A DNA stretch of 6,274 bases. It comes from Aquabacterium sp. Lineage in GTDB: Bacteria; Pseudomonadota; Gammaproteobacteria; Burkholderiales; Burkholderiaceae_C. Position numbers and translations under genes: made by a program. Location of the stretch: assembly GCA_017989885.1 (NCBI GenBank), contig JAGNPA010000119.1, positions 1 to 6,274 of the forward strand. The letters are read 5' to 3'. The notes beneath the pieces are model-generated. The model searched no databases. It was not told the origin of the DNA and saw only the letters and a list, made by a program, of their open reading frames with translations. Each line of letters opens with the position of its first letter. The first letter of the stretch is position 1. Positions 1 through 6,274 of the stretch are shown in pieces.

Positions 1-534
1 CAGATGCGGCCCTACGATGCCCAGGTACTCACCCACTGAACCCACGCAACGCGACAGAAAGTACCCACCGCCCACATCCGGGAACAGGCCGATGCGCGTC
101 TCGGGCATCGCCATGCGCAGCGATTCGGTCGCCACCCGCAGCTCGCACCCCTGCGCCAGCCCCATGCCACCGCCCATCGTCACACCTTCCATCCAGGCGA
201 TCGTGGGCTTGGGGTAGCTGTGGATCAGGTGATCCAGGCTGTACTCTTCGGTGAAGAAATCCTCCACCGCCGCATCCCCCGCCAATGCGGCGTCATGCAT
301 GAAGCGAATGTCGCCGCCCGCACAAAAATGCGTCACCGGATGCTTGCCGCCCTCTGCGGGCCTCGGCGCACCATGCAGCAAGACCGCGTGCACGGCTGGG
401 TGCGCGCTCCAGCCCCGCAGCACCACCGTGAGTTCACGCACCATCTCCAGCGACAAGGCATTGAGCGCCTTGGGCCGGTTCAGGGTGATGACCCCCAAGC
501 CGCCCACGATCTCCGTCTGAATCACACGCTCCAT
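1..534 (-). CDS. 3-hydroxyisobutyryl-CoA hydrolase-like protein (enoyl-CoA hydratase/isomerase superfamily), N-terminal part only
   Basis: The frame is open from an ATG at 534-532 to the window edge, giving 178 codons, roughly half of a family that usually has about 350-380 residues. It begins MERVIQTEIVGGLGVITLNR and shows the crotonase-fold landmarks: NRPKALNAL near residues 19-27, the oxyanion-hole segment CAGGDIR at 71-77, and the glycine-rich turn EGVTMGGGMGL at 116-126. The segment PETRIGLFPDVGGG at 144-157 is typical of 3-hydroxyisobutyryl-CoA hydrolases. Its E145 and D153 match in identity and spacing the acidic pair of human HIBCH (E169/D177). That family hydrolyses 3-hydroxyisobutyryl-CoA in valine breakdown, in the cytoplasm in bacteria. 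An in-frame stop at 552-550 leaves no other ATG upstream; a G-rich stretch at 539-545 may serve as ribosome binding site. About 9 extra residues seem to lie between GA (55-56) and FCAGG (70-74). Bacterial paralogues annotated simply as enoyl-CoA hydratase remain possible. Confidence 0.86.
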   Translation of the reverse strand, partial: MERVIQTEIVGGLGVITLNRPKALNALSLEMVRELTVVLRGWSAHPAVHAVLLHGAPRPAEGGKHPVTHFCAGGDIRFMHDAALAGDAAVEDFFTEEYSLDHLIHSYPKPTIAWMEGVTMGGGMGLAQGCELRVATESLRMAMPETRIGLFPDVGGGYFLSRCVGSVGEYLGIVGPHL

Positions 535-548
535 CTCATCCCCCAGGC

Positions 549-576
549 ATCAAAACAAAAAAGGCCGCGTTGTCAC
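549..576 (-). promoter_or_regulatory. Weak candidate promoter for the hydrolase gene, overlapping the terminator
   Basis: On the minus strand GTGACA (576-571, five of six bases matching the TTGACA -35 consensus) is followed after 16 bases by TTTGAT (554-549, four of six matching TATAAT). The -35-like hexamer is exactly the loop of the terminator hairpin. The -10-like hexamer lacks the important A at its second position. If used, transcription would start only about 8 bases before the ATG, giving an almost leaderless mRNA. This is a pattern match only; a promoter inside typA or read-through are equally plausible. Confidence 0.2.
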
Positions 577-589
577 ACGCGGCCTTTTT
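552..589 (-). terminator. Rho-independent terminator at the end of typA
   Basis: Perfectly complementary arms at 558-570 and 577-589 enclose a 6-base loop (571-576). The core is an 8-bp stem, GGCCGCGT paired with ACGCGGCC, flanked by A/T pairs. Read on the minus strand the stem is followed by TTTTTTGTTTT, a classic U-tract, beginning about 21 bases after the typA stop codon. The plus-strand reading also ends in five Ts, so it could act in both directions, but no plus-strand gene is seen here. It should end most transcripts of the translation-factor cluster. Confidence 0.93.
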
Positions 590-610
590 ACCTCAATCCG
601 TCAACGCGGA

Positions 611-2437
611 TCAGGATTCGCGCGAAGCGCGCTTGCGGTCCTGTTCCTTCAGGTGGCGCTTGCGCACACGCACCGACTTCGGCGTGATTTCGACCAGTTC
701 GTCGTCATCGATGAAGTCCACACCGTATTCCAGTGTCAGGTCGATCGGCGGCGTGATCTTGATCGCGTCTTCCTTGCCGGACACGCGGAAGTTGGTCAGC
801 TGCTTGGTACGGGTTGCGTTCACCACCAGGTCGTTCTCACGGCTGTGGATGCCCACGATCATGCCTTCATAGACAGGATCGTTGGGCTTGACGAACATGC
901 GACCACGGTCGTCCAACTTGCCCAGAGCGTAGGTGAAGATTTCGCCTTCGTCCATCGAGATCAGCACGCCGTTCTTGCGGCCGCCGATTTCGCCCTTGTG
1001 CGCTTCGTAGCCGTCAAAGATCGACGAGATCAGGCCCGAACCACGGGTCAGGTTCATGAACTCGTTGCTGAAACCAATCAAACCACGAGCCGGAATGCGG
1101 TATTCCAGGCGCACGCGGCCGTGGCCGTCCGGCTCCATGTTGACCAGGTCGCCCTTGCGCAGACCCAGGGCCTGCATCACGCCACCCTGGTGAATTTCTT
1201 CCACGTCGGCGGTGACCAGTTCCATCGGCTCGCACTTCACGCCGTCGATGTCCTTGAACATCACGCGCGGCTTCGAGACGGCCAGTTCATAGCCTTCGCG
1301 ACGCATGTTTTCCAGCAAGATGGTCAGGTGCAATTCGCCGCGGCCGCACACTTCAAAGATACCGTCTTCGTCGGTTTCCTTGACGCGCAGCGCCACGTTG
1401 TGTTGCAGCTCCTTCTGCAGGCGATCCCAGATCTGACGGCTCGTCACGAACTTGCCTTCACGACCCGCCAGAGGCGAGTTGTTCACGCAGAAGTTCATGG
1501 TCAGCGTGGGCTCGTCGATCTTCAGCATCGGCAGAGGCTGAGGATTCTCACGATCGGTCACGGTGACACCGATGTTGATGTCTTCGATCCCGTTGATCAG
1601 CACGATGTTGCCAGGACCGGCTTCGGTCACTTGCACACGGTCCAGACCGTGGAAGGTCAGCACCTGGTTGATGCGGCCCTTGATGGACTTGCCCTCAGGG
1701 CCCTCCATCACGAGCACGTCCTGGCCGGCCTTGACCGTGCCTTGGCTCACGCGGCCCACGCCGATGCGACCCACGAAGGTCGAGAAGTCGAGCGCAGAGA
1801 TCTGCAGTTGCAGCGGGGCAGCAGGGTCACCCTTTTGAGCCGGCACGTGCTTGAGCACGGTGTTGAACAGGGCCGACATGTCGGGGCCCCACTGCTCGCC
1901 AGGTGTGCCTTCTTCCAGCGACGTCCAGCCATTGATGCCAGAAGCGTACACAACGGGAAAGTCCAGCTGCTCGTCGGTCGCGCCCAGCTTGTCGAACAGG
2001 TCGAAAGCGGCGTTGATCACGGCATCAGGCTTCGCACCGGGCTTGTCCACCTTGTTGACCACGACGATGGGCTTCAGGCCCAAGGCCAGGGCCTTCTTGG
2101 TCACGAAACGCGTCTGGGGCATCGGGCCTTCTTGCGCATCGATCAGCAGCACCACGCCGTCGACCATCGACAGCGCGCGCTCAACTTCACCGCCGAAGTC
2201 CGCGTGGCCTGGGGTGTCGACGATGTTGATGTGGGTGCCTTCCCAGCTCACGGCACAGTTCTTGGCCAGGATGGTGATGCCGCGCTCACGTTCGATGGCG
2301 TTGTTGTCCATGACCGTGTCGACCACTTTTTCGTGATCGGCAAAGGTGCCAGACTGGCGCAGAAGTTGGTCAACCATGGTGGTTTTGCCATGGTCAACGT
2401 GGGCGATGATCGCGATGTTGCGAATTTGAGTGCTCAT
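611..2437 (-). CDS. typA: Ribosome-associated translational GTPase TypA/BipA
   Basis: A complete 608-residue protein, the normal length for TypA/BipA (about 600-615). This EF-G-like GTPase binds the ribosome and is linked to 50S assembly, cold growth and stress responses. GTPase motifs are intact: G1 AHVDHGKTT at 12-20, G2 ERERGITI at 49-56, G3 DTPGH at 74-78 and G4 NKVD at 128-131. The G5 position reads ASGING (165-170), where E. coli BipA has ASALNG. After the G domain come a beta-barrel domain (roughly 205-295), an EF-G domain III-like part containing [13 protein letters not shown], an EF-G domain V-like part, and the BipA-specific C-terminal domain ending in a basic tail ([13 protein letters not shown]). 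Translation starts at ATG 2437-2435 with an AAAGAG Shine-Dalgarno-like sequence five bases upstream. The start lies 20 bases after the truB stop with no terminator between, so the two are probably cotranscribed. A strong terminator follows the gene. Confidence 0.98.
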   Translation of the reverse strand: MSTQIRNIAIIAHVDHGKTTMVDQLLRQSGTFADHEKVVDTVMDNNAIERERGITILAKNCAVSWEGTHINIVDTPGHADFGGEVERALSMVDGVVLLIDAQEGPMPQTRFVTKKALALGLKPIVVVNKVDKPGAKPDAVINAAFDLFDKLGATDEQLDFPVVYASGINGWTSLEEGTPGEQWGPDMSALFNTVLKHVPAQKGDPAAPLQLQISALDFSTFVGRIGVGRVSQGTVKAGQDVLVMEGPEGKSIKGRINQVLTFHGLDRVQVTEAGPGNIVLINGIEDINIGVTVTDRENPQPLPMLKIDEPTLTMNFCVNNSPLAGREGKFVTSRQIWDRLQKELQHNVALRVKETDEDGIFEVCGRGELHLTILLENMRREGYELAVSKPRVMFKDIDGVKCEPMELVTADVEEIHQGGVMQALGLRKGDLVNMEPDGHGRVRLEYRIPARGLIGFSNEFMNLTRGSGLISSIFDGYEAHKGEIGGRKNGVLISMDEGEIFTYALGKLDDRGRMFVKPNDPVYEGMIVGIHSRENDLVVNATRTKQLTNFRVSGKEDAIKITPPIDLTLEYGVDFIDDDELVEITPKSVRVRKRHLKEQDRKRASRES

Positions 2438-2457
2438 AAAAGCTCTTTGGTCCTAAA

Positions 2458-3459
2458 TCAAATTTCTGAGGCTGATGCCACCGCAGCGGAAGGGGCTGAC
2501 TGGGTCAACATGCCTTCCACCTCGGCCGGACTCAGCAGGCGCGTAGGGATCAGTTCGCCGCCCTTGATGTGGGCACTGCCCAGCAACACGCGGCGATCCG
2601 GGTGGCTGCCCGGCTCAGGATGGGGCCCATACACACGCACCTGGGGCGCATCGGCCAAACTCGTTCTCCGGCGCAAGCCGGTGAGGAAACGCGCGGCCTC
2701 GGGCTCACTCAAGAGCACCTCCGGCCAATCGTTCAACAAAATATCAGCAGGCAACAGGTGGGCGTCCCGCTCGGCTTCGCTCATGGCCATCAAGGCCTCC
2801 AGCGTCACCGCACCGCCCAATCGCACACCACCGCTGCCCGTGCGGCGCAGTCCAATCAGGTGCGCGCCACAACCCAGGGCCTCACCAATGTCCTGCGCCA
2901 GGGTGCGAATATACGTCCCTTTGCTGCATTGCACATCCAATTCCAGCACGTCACCCTGCCAGTTGAGGATGTCAATACGGTGAAGGGTCACCGAGCGCGG
3001 GGGGCGTTCAATGTCAATGCCCGCACGCGCATACTCGTACAGCGCCTTGCCTTGATGCTTGAGCGCCGAGTGCATCGGTGGCACCTGTTCGATCGGGCCG
3101 GTGAACCGTTCGCAAGCCTGCGCAATGCGGTCGGCGTTGACCTGCTCGGGCGTCACCGGGCGTGTCTGCAGCACCTCGCCCTCGGCATCTCCGGTGGTGG
3201 TCGTCACCCCCAGCTTCAGGGTGGCCGTGTACCGCTTGTCGGCGTCCAGGGACACCTGGGAAAACTTCGTCGCGGCCCCGAAACACAAGGGCAGCAGGCC
3301 CGTGGCCAGCGGATCCAGCGTGCCGGTATGGCCCGCCTTTTCCGCTCGCATCAGACGGCGCACCTTCTGCAAAGCATCGTTGCTCGACAGACCCAGAGGC
3401 TTGTCAAGCAAGATGACGCCATGCAGTTGGCGACGCGGCTGACGCGGTGGCTTGCTCAC
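2458..3459 (-). CDS. truB: tRNA pseudouridine(55) synthase TruB
   Basis: A complete 333-residue enzyme, slightly longer than E. coli TruB (314). It isomerises U55 in the T-loop of most tRNAs to pseudouridine and also acts as a tRNA folding chaperone. The N-terminal [15 protein letters not shown] (13-27) and [12 protein letters not shown] (43-54) are hallmark motifs; D49 is the catalytic aspartate (D48 in E. coli). [10 protein letters not shown] (75-84) supplies the conserved active-site tyrosine Y77, and [15 protein letters not shown] (178-192) supplies Y183 and R185. The remaining C-terminal part resembles the TruB C-terminal/PUA-like region and ends in a low-complexity Ala/Ser tail. The start is GTG at 3459-3457, whose bases overlap the rbfA TGA (shared GTGA, 4 bases), implying translational coupling. 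A GCGAGG sequence about 10 bases upstream, inside rbfA, could be the ribosome binding site. The next gene, typA, follows after 20 bases. Confidence 0.97.
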   Translation of the reverse strand: MSKPPRQPRRQLHGVILLDKPLGLSSNDALQKVRRLMRAEKAGHTGTLDPLATGLLPLCFGAATKFSQVSLDADKRYTATLKLGVTTTTGDAEGEVLQTRPVTPEQVNADRIAQACERFTGPIEQVPPMHSALKHQGKALYEYARAGIDIERPPRSVTLHRIDILNWQGDVLELDVQCSKGTYIRTLAQDIGEALGCGAHLIGLRRTGSGGVRLGGAVTLEALMAMSEAERDAHLLPADILLNDWPEVLLSEPEAARFLTGLRRRTSLADAPQVRVYGPHPEPGSHPDRRVLLGSAHIKGGELIPTRLLSPAEVEGMLTQSAPSAAVASASEI

Positions 3460-3845
3460 GTGGGCGTGCCCTCGCCTTCATCGTCCTTGGCCTTGTCGGC
3501 CACGGCACGGGTGATCAGGGCATTCAACTCGGCCGCACGCTCGGTGGTGCGATCAAAGTGGAAATGCAGGGTCGGGACGGTGTGAATCTGCAGGCGCTTG
3601 AACAAGCCATTGCGGATGTAACCCGCTGCCTCGTTCAGGCCCTCTTCGCAAGCCGCGGCGTCGCCCACCAACAAGGAGAAGAACACCTTGGCGTGGGCGT
3701 AGTCGGGCGTCACCTCCACGTGGGTGATGGTGACCATGTTGCTGATCCGCGGATCCTTCAGATCGCGAATCAGCTCGGCCACATCGCGCTGAATCTGGTC
3801 ATTGACCCGATTGCTGCGGTTGGGGGTAGCTTTTTTATGGCGCAT
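3456..3845 (-). CDS. rbfA: 30S ribosome-binding factor RbfA
   Basis: A complete 129-residue protein, close to the E. coli length (133). RbfA is a small single-domain KH-type protein that binds the immature 30S subunit near the 5' end of 16S rRNA and supports late maturation and cold adaptation. Family features visible are the basic N-terminus ([20 protein letters not shown]), the helix with [18 protein letters not shown] (about 24-41), the strand [17 protein letters not shown] (about 43-59), and the C-terminal helix and strand around [20 protein letters not shown] followed by a charged variable tail. The ATG at 3845-3843 has a good AGGA Shine-Dalgarno seven bases upstream. It lies 94 bases after infB, with a terminator-like hairpin in the gap, and its TGA overlaps the truB GTG. 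Order infB-rbfA-truB is widely conserved. Confidence 0.97.
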   Translation of the reverse strand: MRHKKATPNRSNRVNDQIQRDVAELIRDLKDPRISNMVTITHVEVTPDYAHAKVFFSLLVGDAAACEEGLNEAAGYIRNGLFKRLQIHTVPTLHFHFDRTTERAAELNALITRAVADKAKDDEGEGTPT

Positions 3846-3851
3846 GGTGAA

Positions 3852-3855
3852 TTCC
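3852..3855 (-). promoter_or_regulatory. rbfA: Ribosome binding site of rbfA
   Basis: On the minus strand AGGA is followed by ATTCACC and then the rbfA ATG at 3845. The match and 7-base spacing are the best in this window. It supports the chosen start and suggests rbfA can be translated independently of infB, which lies upstream beyond a hairpin. Confidence 0.7.
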
Positions 3856-3880
3856 TGCTGTCATGGCGGTCGGTGCTCGG

Positions 3881-3913
3881 AAACACAAACCCCGCCTGGA
3901 CTCAGGCGGGGTT
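3881..3913 (-). terminator. Terminator-like hairpin between infB and rbfA
   Basis: Arms at 3888-3897 and 3904-3913 are perfectly complementary over 10 bp, with a GC-rich core (CCCCGCCT paired with AGGCGGGG) and a 6-base loop. On the minus strand the stem is followed by a short interrupted U-rich tail (TTTGTGTTT, counting the last stem bases). It begins about 26 bases after the infB stop codon. The plus-strand reading has no T-tract, so it acts, if at all, in the direction of these genes. The broken U-tract suggests partial termination or mRNA 3'-end protection rather than a full stop. Only 35 bases separate the tail from the rbfA ATG. Confidence 0.75.
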
Positions 3914-3939
3914 GAGGGGCAGAGCAACCTGCGCGCTGC

Positions 3940-6274
3940 TTACAGCGTACGGGCCACTTCCTTGATTTCGAAGAACTCGAGGACGTCGCCTTCCTTGATG
4001 TCGTTGTAGCCCTTGATGTTCAGACCACACTCGAAGCCCTCGCGAACTTCCTTGGCATCGTCCTTGAAGCGCTTGAGGCCTTCCAGCTCGCCGGTGTAGA
4101 TGACCACGTTCTCGCGCAGCAGGCGCAGCTTGGCACTGCGACGCACCACACCGTCGGTGACCATACAGCCCGCGATCGTGCCGATCTTCGAGGCCACGAA
4201 GACCTGACGAATCTCGGCCGTACCGATGACTTCCTCGCGCTGCTCCGGTGCCAACATGCCGCCCATCGCTGCTTTCACCTCATCCACAGCGTCGTAGATG
4301 ATGTTGTAGTAGCGCAGGTCGACGCCGTTGTTGTCGGCCAGCTTGCGAGCGCCCGCATCGGCACGCACGTTGAAACCAATGATGACGGCCTTCGAGGCAA
4401 TCGCCAGGTTGACGTCCGACTCGCTGATGCCACCGACCGCAGCGTGCACGATCTGGACACGCACTTCCGGCGTGGACAGCTTGAGCAGCGATGTGGCCAA
4501 GGCTTCTTGCGAACCTTGCACGTCGGCCTTGATGATGAGACCCAGCGTCTGAACGTCGCCTTGGCCCATGTTCTCGAAAATGCTTTCGAGCTTGGCGGCC
4601 TGTTGCTTCGCCAGTTTCACATCACGGTACTTGCCCTGACGGAAGGTGGCAATTTCACGGGCACGACGCTCATCAGTCAGCACCATGAATTCATCACCCG
4701 CCGACGGCACCTCGGTGAGGCCCTGAATTTCAACAGGGATCGACGGACCCGCTTCGGTCGACGCCTTGCCAGTCTCGTCGAGCATGGCACGGACGCGGCC
4801 GTAGCTTGCGCCGGCCAGCACGATGTCGCCACGACGCAGCGTACCGGATTGCACCAGCACGGTGGCAACGGGGCCGCGGCCCTTGTCAAGGCGCGCTTCG
4901 ATCACCAGACCCTTGGCCTGCGAATCGGTCGGGGCCATCAGTTCCAGCACTTCGGCCTGCAGGAGGACTTGCTCCAGCAGATCGTCGATGCCTTGACCCG
5001 TCTTGGCCGACACATGCACGAACGGTGAATCACCACCGTACTCTTCAGGCACCACCTGCTCAGCCACCAACTCCTGCTTCACGCGATCAGGCGCGGCACC
5101 GGGTTTGTCGATCTTGTTGATCGCCACCACGATGGGCACACCTGCCGCCTTGGCGTGGTGAATGGCTTCCTTGGTCTGGGGCATGACGCCGTCGTCGGCG
5201 GCCACCACCAGAATCACCAGGTCGGTTGCCTTGGCACCGCGAGCACGCATGGCCGTGAAGGCCTCGTGACCCGGGGTGTCGAGGAAGGTGATCATGCCGC
5301 GCGGCGTGTTGACGTGGTAAGCGCCAATGTGCTGCGTGATGCCGCCCGCTTCGCCCGTGGCCACACGTGTGGTACGGATGTAGTCCAGCAGCGAGGTCTT
5401 GCCGTGGTCGACGTGACCCATGACAGTCACCACCGGCGCACGTGGGAAGGACTCGGCCGCCTGTTCGGCATGCTCTTCCATCAGGAACGCATCCGGATCG
5501 TCCAGCTTGGCCGCAAAGGCCTTGTGACCCATTTCCTCGACCAGAATCATGGCCGTTTCCTGGTCCAGCTGCTGGTTGATGGTCACCATCTGGCCGAGCT
5601 TCATCAATTGCTTGATGACCTCGGAAGCCTTGATGGCCATCTTGTGAGCCAGATCGGCCACAGAAATGGTTTCAGGGACGTGAACCTCGATGATCTGCGG
5701 TTCGGTCGGTGCCACGAAAGTGGACTGGCTCTCGCCACGGTCATTGCCGCGACGACCACCACGCCCACCCGGGGCCTTCCAGCCACTGCGCGAAGCACCT
5801 GCATCGCTGCGGCCCTTGTTGGCCGGTGCGCCACGCTTCTTCTCATCGGCCCAGCTCGACGACAGCTTCTCGGACTTGACCGATTTCTTGTCGCCTGGCT
5901 TGGCAGCGCCCGCGGTCGTCCCCGGCGCCGCAGCACCCGGTGCGCCCTTGGGCTTGTGAATGGTGCCCTTGATGGCAGCCTCAACCGGCTTGGGCTCTTC
6001 CTTCTTCGCCACGAGCACCTTCTTGGGTGCATTCATCATGGCGCGGATGGCGGCAGCTTCGGCTTCAGCAGCCTTGCGGCGGGCAGACAGATCGTCTGCG
6101 CGCTTTTTCTCTTCGGCCTCGATGTCAGCAGCCTTGACCACGCGCACGGCGGTGGGCTTGACCACTTCAGGTGCGGGCGCAACGGGCTTGCTGGCTTCAG
6201 CTGCCGTCTTGGCGGCTTCAGCAGCCTTCACGACCTTGGCAGCTTCAGCCACCTCAGCGGCGTCTGCCACCTTG
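3940..6274 (-). CDS. infB: Translation initiation factor IF-2, N-terminus missing at window edge
   Basis: IF2 is the GTPase that brings fMet-tRNA to the 30S subunit and promotes subunit joining. The frame is open to the right edge; the first possible start in view, GTG at 6270-6268, is probably an internal valine because an AAG codon precedes it in frame and betaproteobacterial IF2 usually exceeds 900 residues. Numbering from that codon, residues 1-190 are low-complexity Ala/Lys/Glu then Gly/Arg-rich ([12 protein letters not shown], 168-179). An IF2 N-type subdomain follows (about 193-258, beginning [18 protein letters not shown]). The G domain has G1 GHVDHGKTS (285-293), G2 around GGITQHIG (309-316), G3 DTPGH (331-335), G4 NKID (385-388) and G5 SAK (421-423). 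Domains II, III and the C1/C2 tRNA-binding part follow, with conserved FECG at 746-749 and the ending EVARTL. It stops with TAA at 3942-3940. A hairpin separates it from rbfA. Confidence 0.97.
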   Translation of the reverse strand, partial: KVADAAEVAEAAKVVKAAEAAKTAAEASKPVAPAPEVVKPTAVRVVKAADIEAEEKKRADDLSARRKAAEAEAAAIRAMMNAPKKVLVAKKEEPKPVEAAIKGTIHKPKGAPGAAAPGTTAGAAKPGDKKSVKSEKLSSSWADEKKRGAPANKGRSDAGASRSGWKAPGGRGGRRGNDRGESQSTFVAPTEPQIIEVHVPETISVADLAHKMAIKASEVIKQLMKLGQMVTINQQLDQETAMILVEEMGHKAFAAKLDDPDAFLMEEHAEQAAESFPRAPVVTVMGHVDHGKTSLLDYIRTTRVATGEAGGITQHIGAYHVNTPRGMITFLDTPGHEAFTAMRARGAKATDLVILVVAADDGVMPQTKEAIHHAKAAGVPIVVAINKIDKPGAAPDRVKQELVAEQVVPEEYGGDSPFVHVSAKTGQGIDDLLEQVLLQAEVLELMAPTDSQAKGLVIEARLDKGRGPVATVLVQSGTLRRGDIVLAGASYGRVRAMLDETGKASTEAGPSIPVEIQGLTEVPSAGDEFMVLTDERRAREIATFRQGKYRDVKLAKQQAAKLESIFENMGQGDVQTLGLIIKADVQGSQEALATSLLKLSTPEVRVQIVHAAVGGISESDVNLAIASKAVIIGFNVRADAGARKLADNNGVDLRYYNIIYDAVDEVKAAMGGMLAPEQREEVIGTAEIRQVFVASKIGTIAGCMVTDGVVRRSAKLRLLRENVVIYTGELEGLKRFKDDAKEVREGFECGLNIKGYNDIKEGDVLEFFEIKEVARTL

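Noticed and set aside
617..626. Palindrome ttcgcgcgaa near the typA stop, possible second hairpin or operator.
   Set aside because: It is inside the coding sequence of the typA basic tail, has no U-tract, and the real terminator lies just downstream.
220..687. A 155-codon plus-strand open frame crossing the terminator region.
   Set aside because: It runs antisense to the hydrolase gene and through the terminator hairpin, with no domain or convincing ribosome binding site.
653..2983. A 776-codon plus-strand open frame antisense to typA and part of truB.
   Set aside because: It lies opposite two unmistakable genes, its translation is unusually rich in His, Val, Gln and Asp with no recognisable domain, and stop-free antisense frames are expected where GC-rich codon bias is strong.
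2569..3585. A 338-codon plus-strand open frame opposite truB and the end of rbfA.
   Set aside because: Composition is dominated by Arg, Gln, His and Gly without a family motif; it is the complement of well-supported minus-strand genes.
5361..5372. A perfect 12-bp palindrome (ccacacgtgtgg), possible operator.
   Set aside because: It lies within infB and encodes part of the conserved G domain, far from any promoter; chance in GC-rich coding sequence is enough explanation.
6268..6270. GTG at the right edge as the true start of infB.
   Set aside because: The frame continues upstream with a lysine codon to the edge, there is no visible ribosome binding site, and the resulting protein would lack the usual N-terminal region of betaproteobacterial IF2.

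Overview
The window holds five genes, all on the minus strand. It reads as chromosomal housekeeping DNA from a betaproteobacterium, most likely order Burkholderiales. That placement is inferred from high GC, the style of the protein sequences (an Ala/Lys/Glu-rich IF2 N-terminus with a Gly/Arg-rich linker), and typA placed directly after truB. No search was possible, so genus and species are not assigned. I see no mobile element, CRISPR array, rRNA or tRNA gene.

In transcription order, right to left: infB (translation initiation factor IF2, running off the right edge so its N-terminus is missing); a 94-base gap with a strong GC hairpin and short U-rich tail; rbfA (30S maturation factor); truB (tRNA pseudouridine-55 synthase, GTG start overlapping the rbfA stop by 4 bases); a 20-base gap; typA/bipA (ribosome-associated GTPase); a 76-base gap with a near-perfect rho-independent terminator; then the first 178 codons of a 3-hydroxyisobutyryl-CoA hydrolase-like gene running off the left edge.

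Functionally, infB-rbfA-truB-typA is a translation and ribosome-biogenesis cluster: IF2 places initiator tRNA, RbfA matures the 30S subunit, TruB modifies the T-loop of tRNA, and TypA is a ribosome-binding GTPase tied to stress and cold growth and to ribosome assembly. The infB-rbfA-truB core is the conserved nusA-operon arrangement. The hydrolase gene at the left is metabolically unrelated (valine or acyl-CoA catabolism) and is set apart by the terminator.

I did not find a previously undescribed system. The items most worth checking are regulatory: a terminator-like hairpin inside the operon between infB and rbfA, and the very short space between the typA terminator and the next start codon, where any promoter must overlap the terminator or lie within typA.
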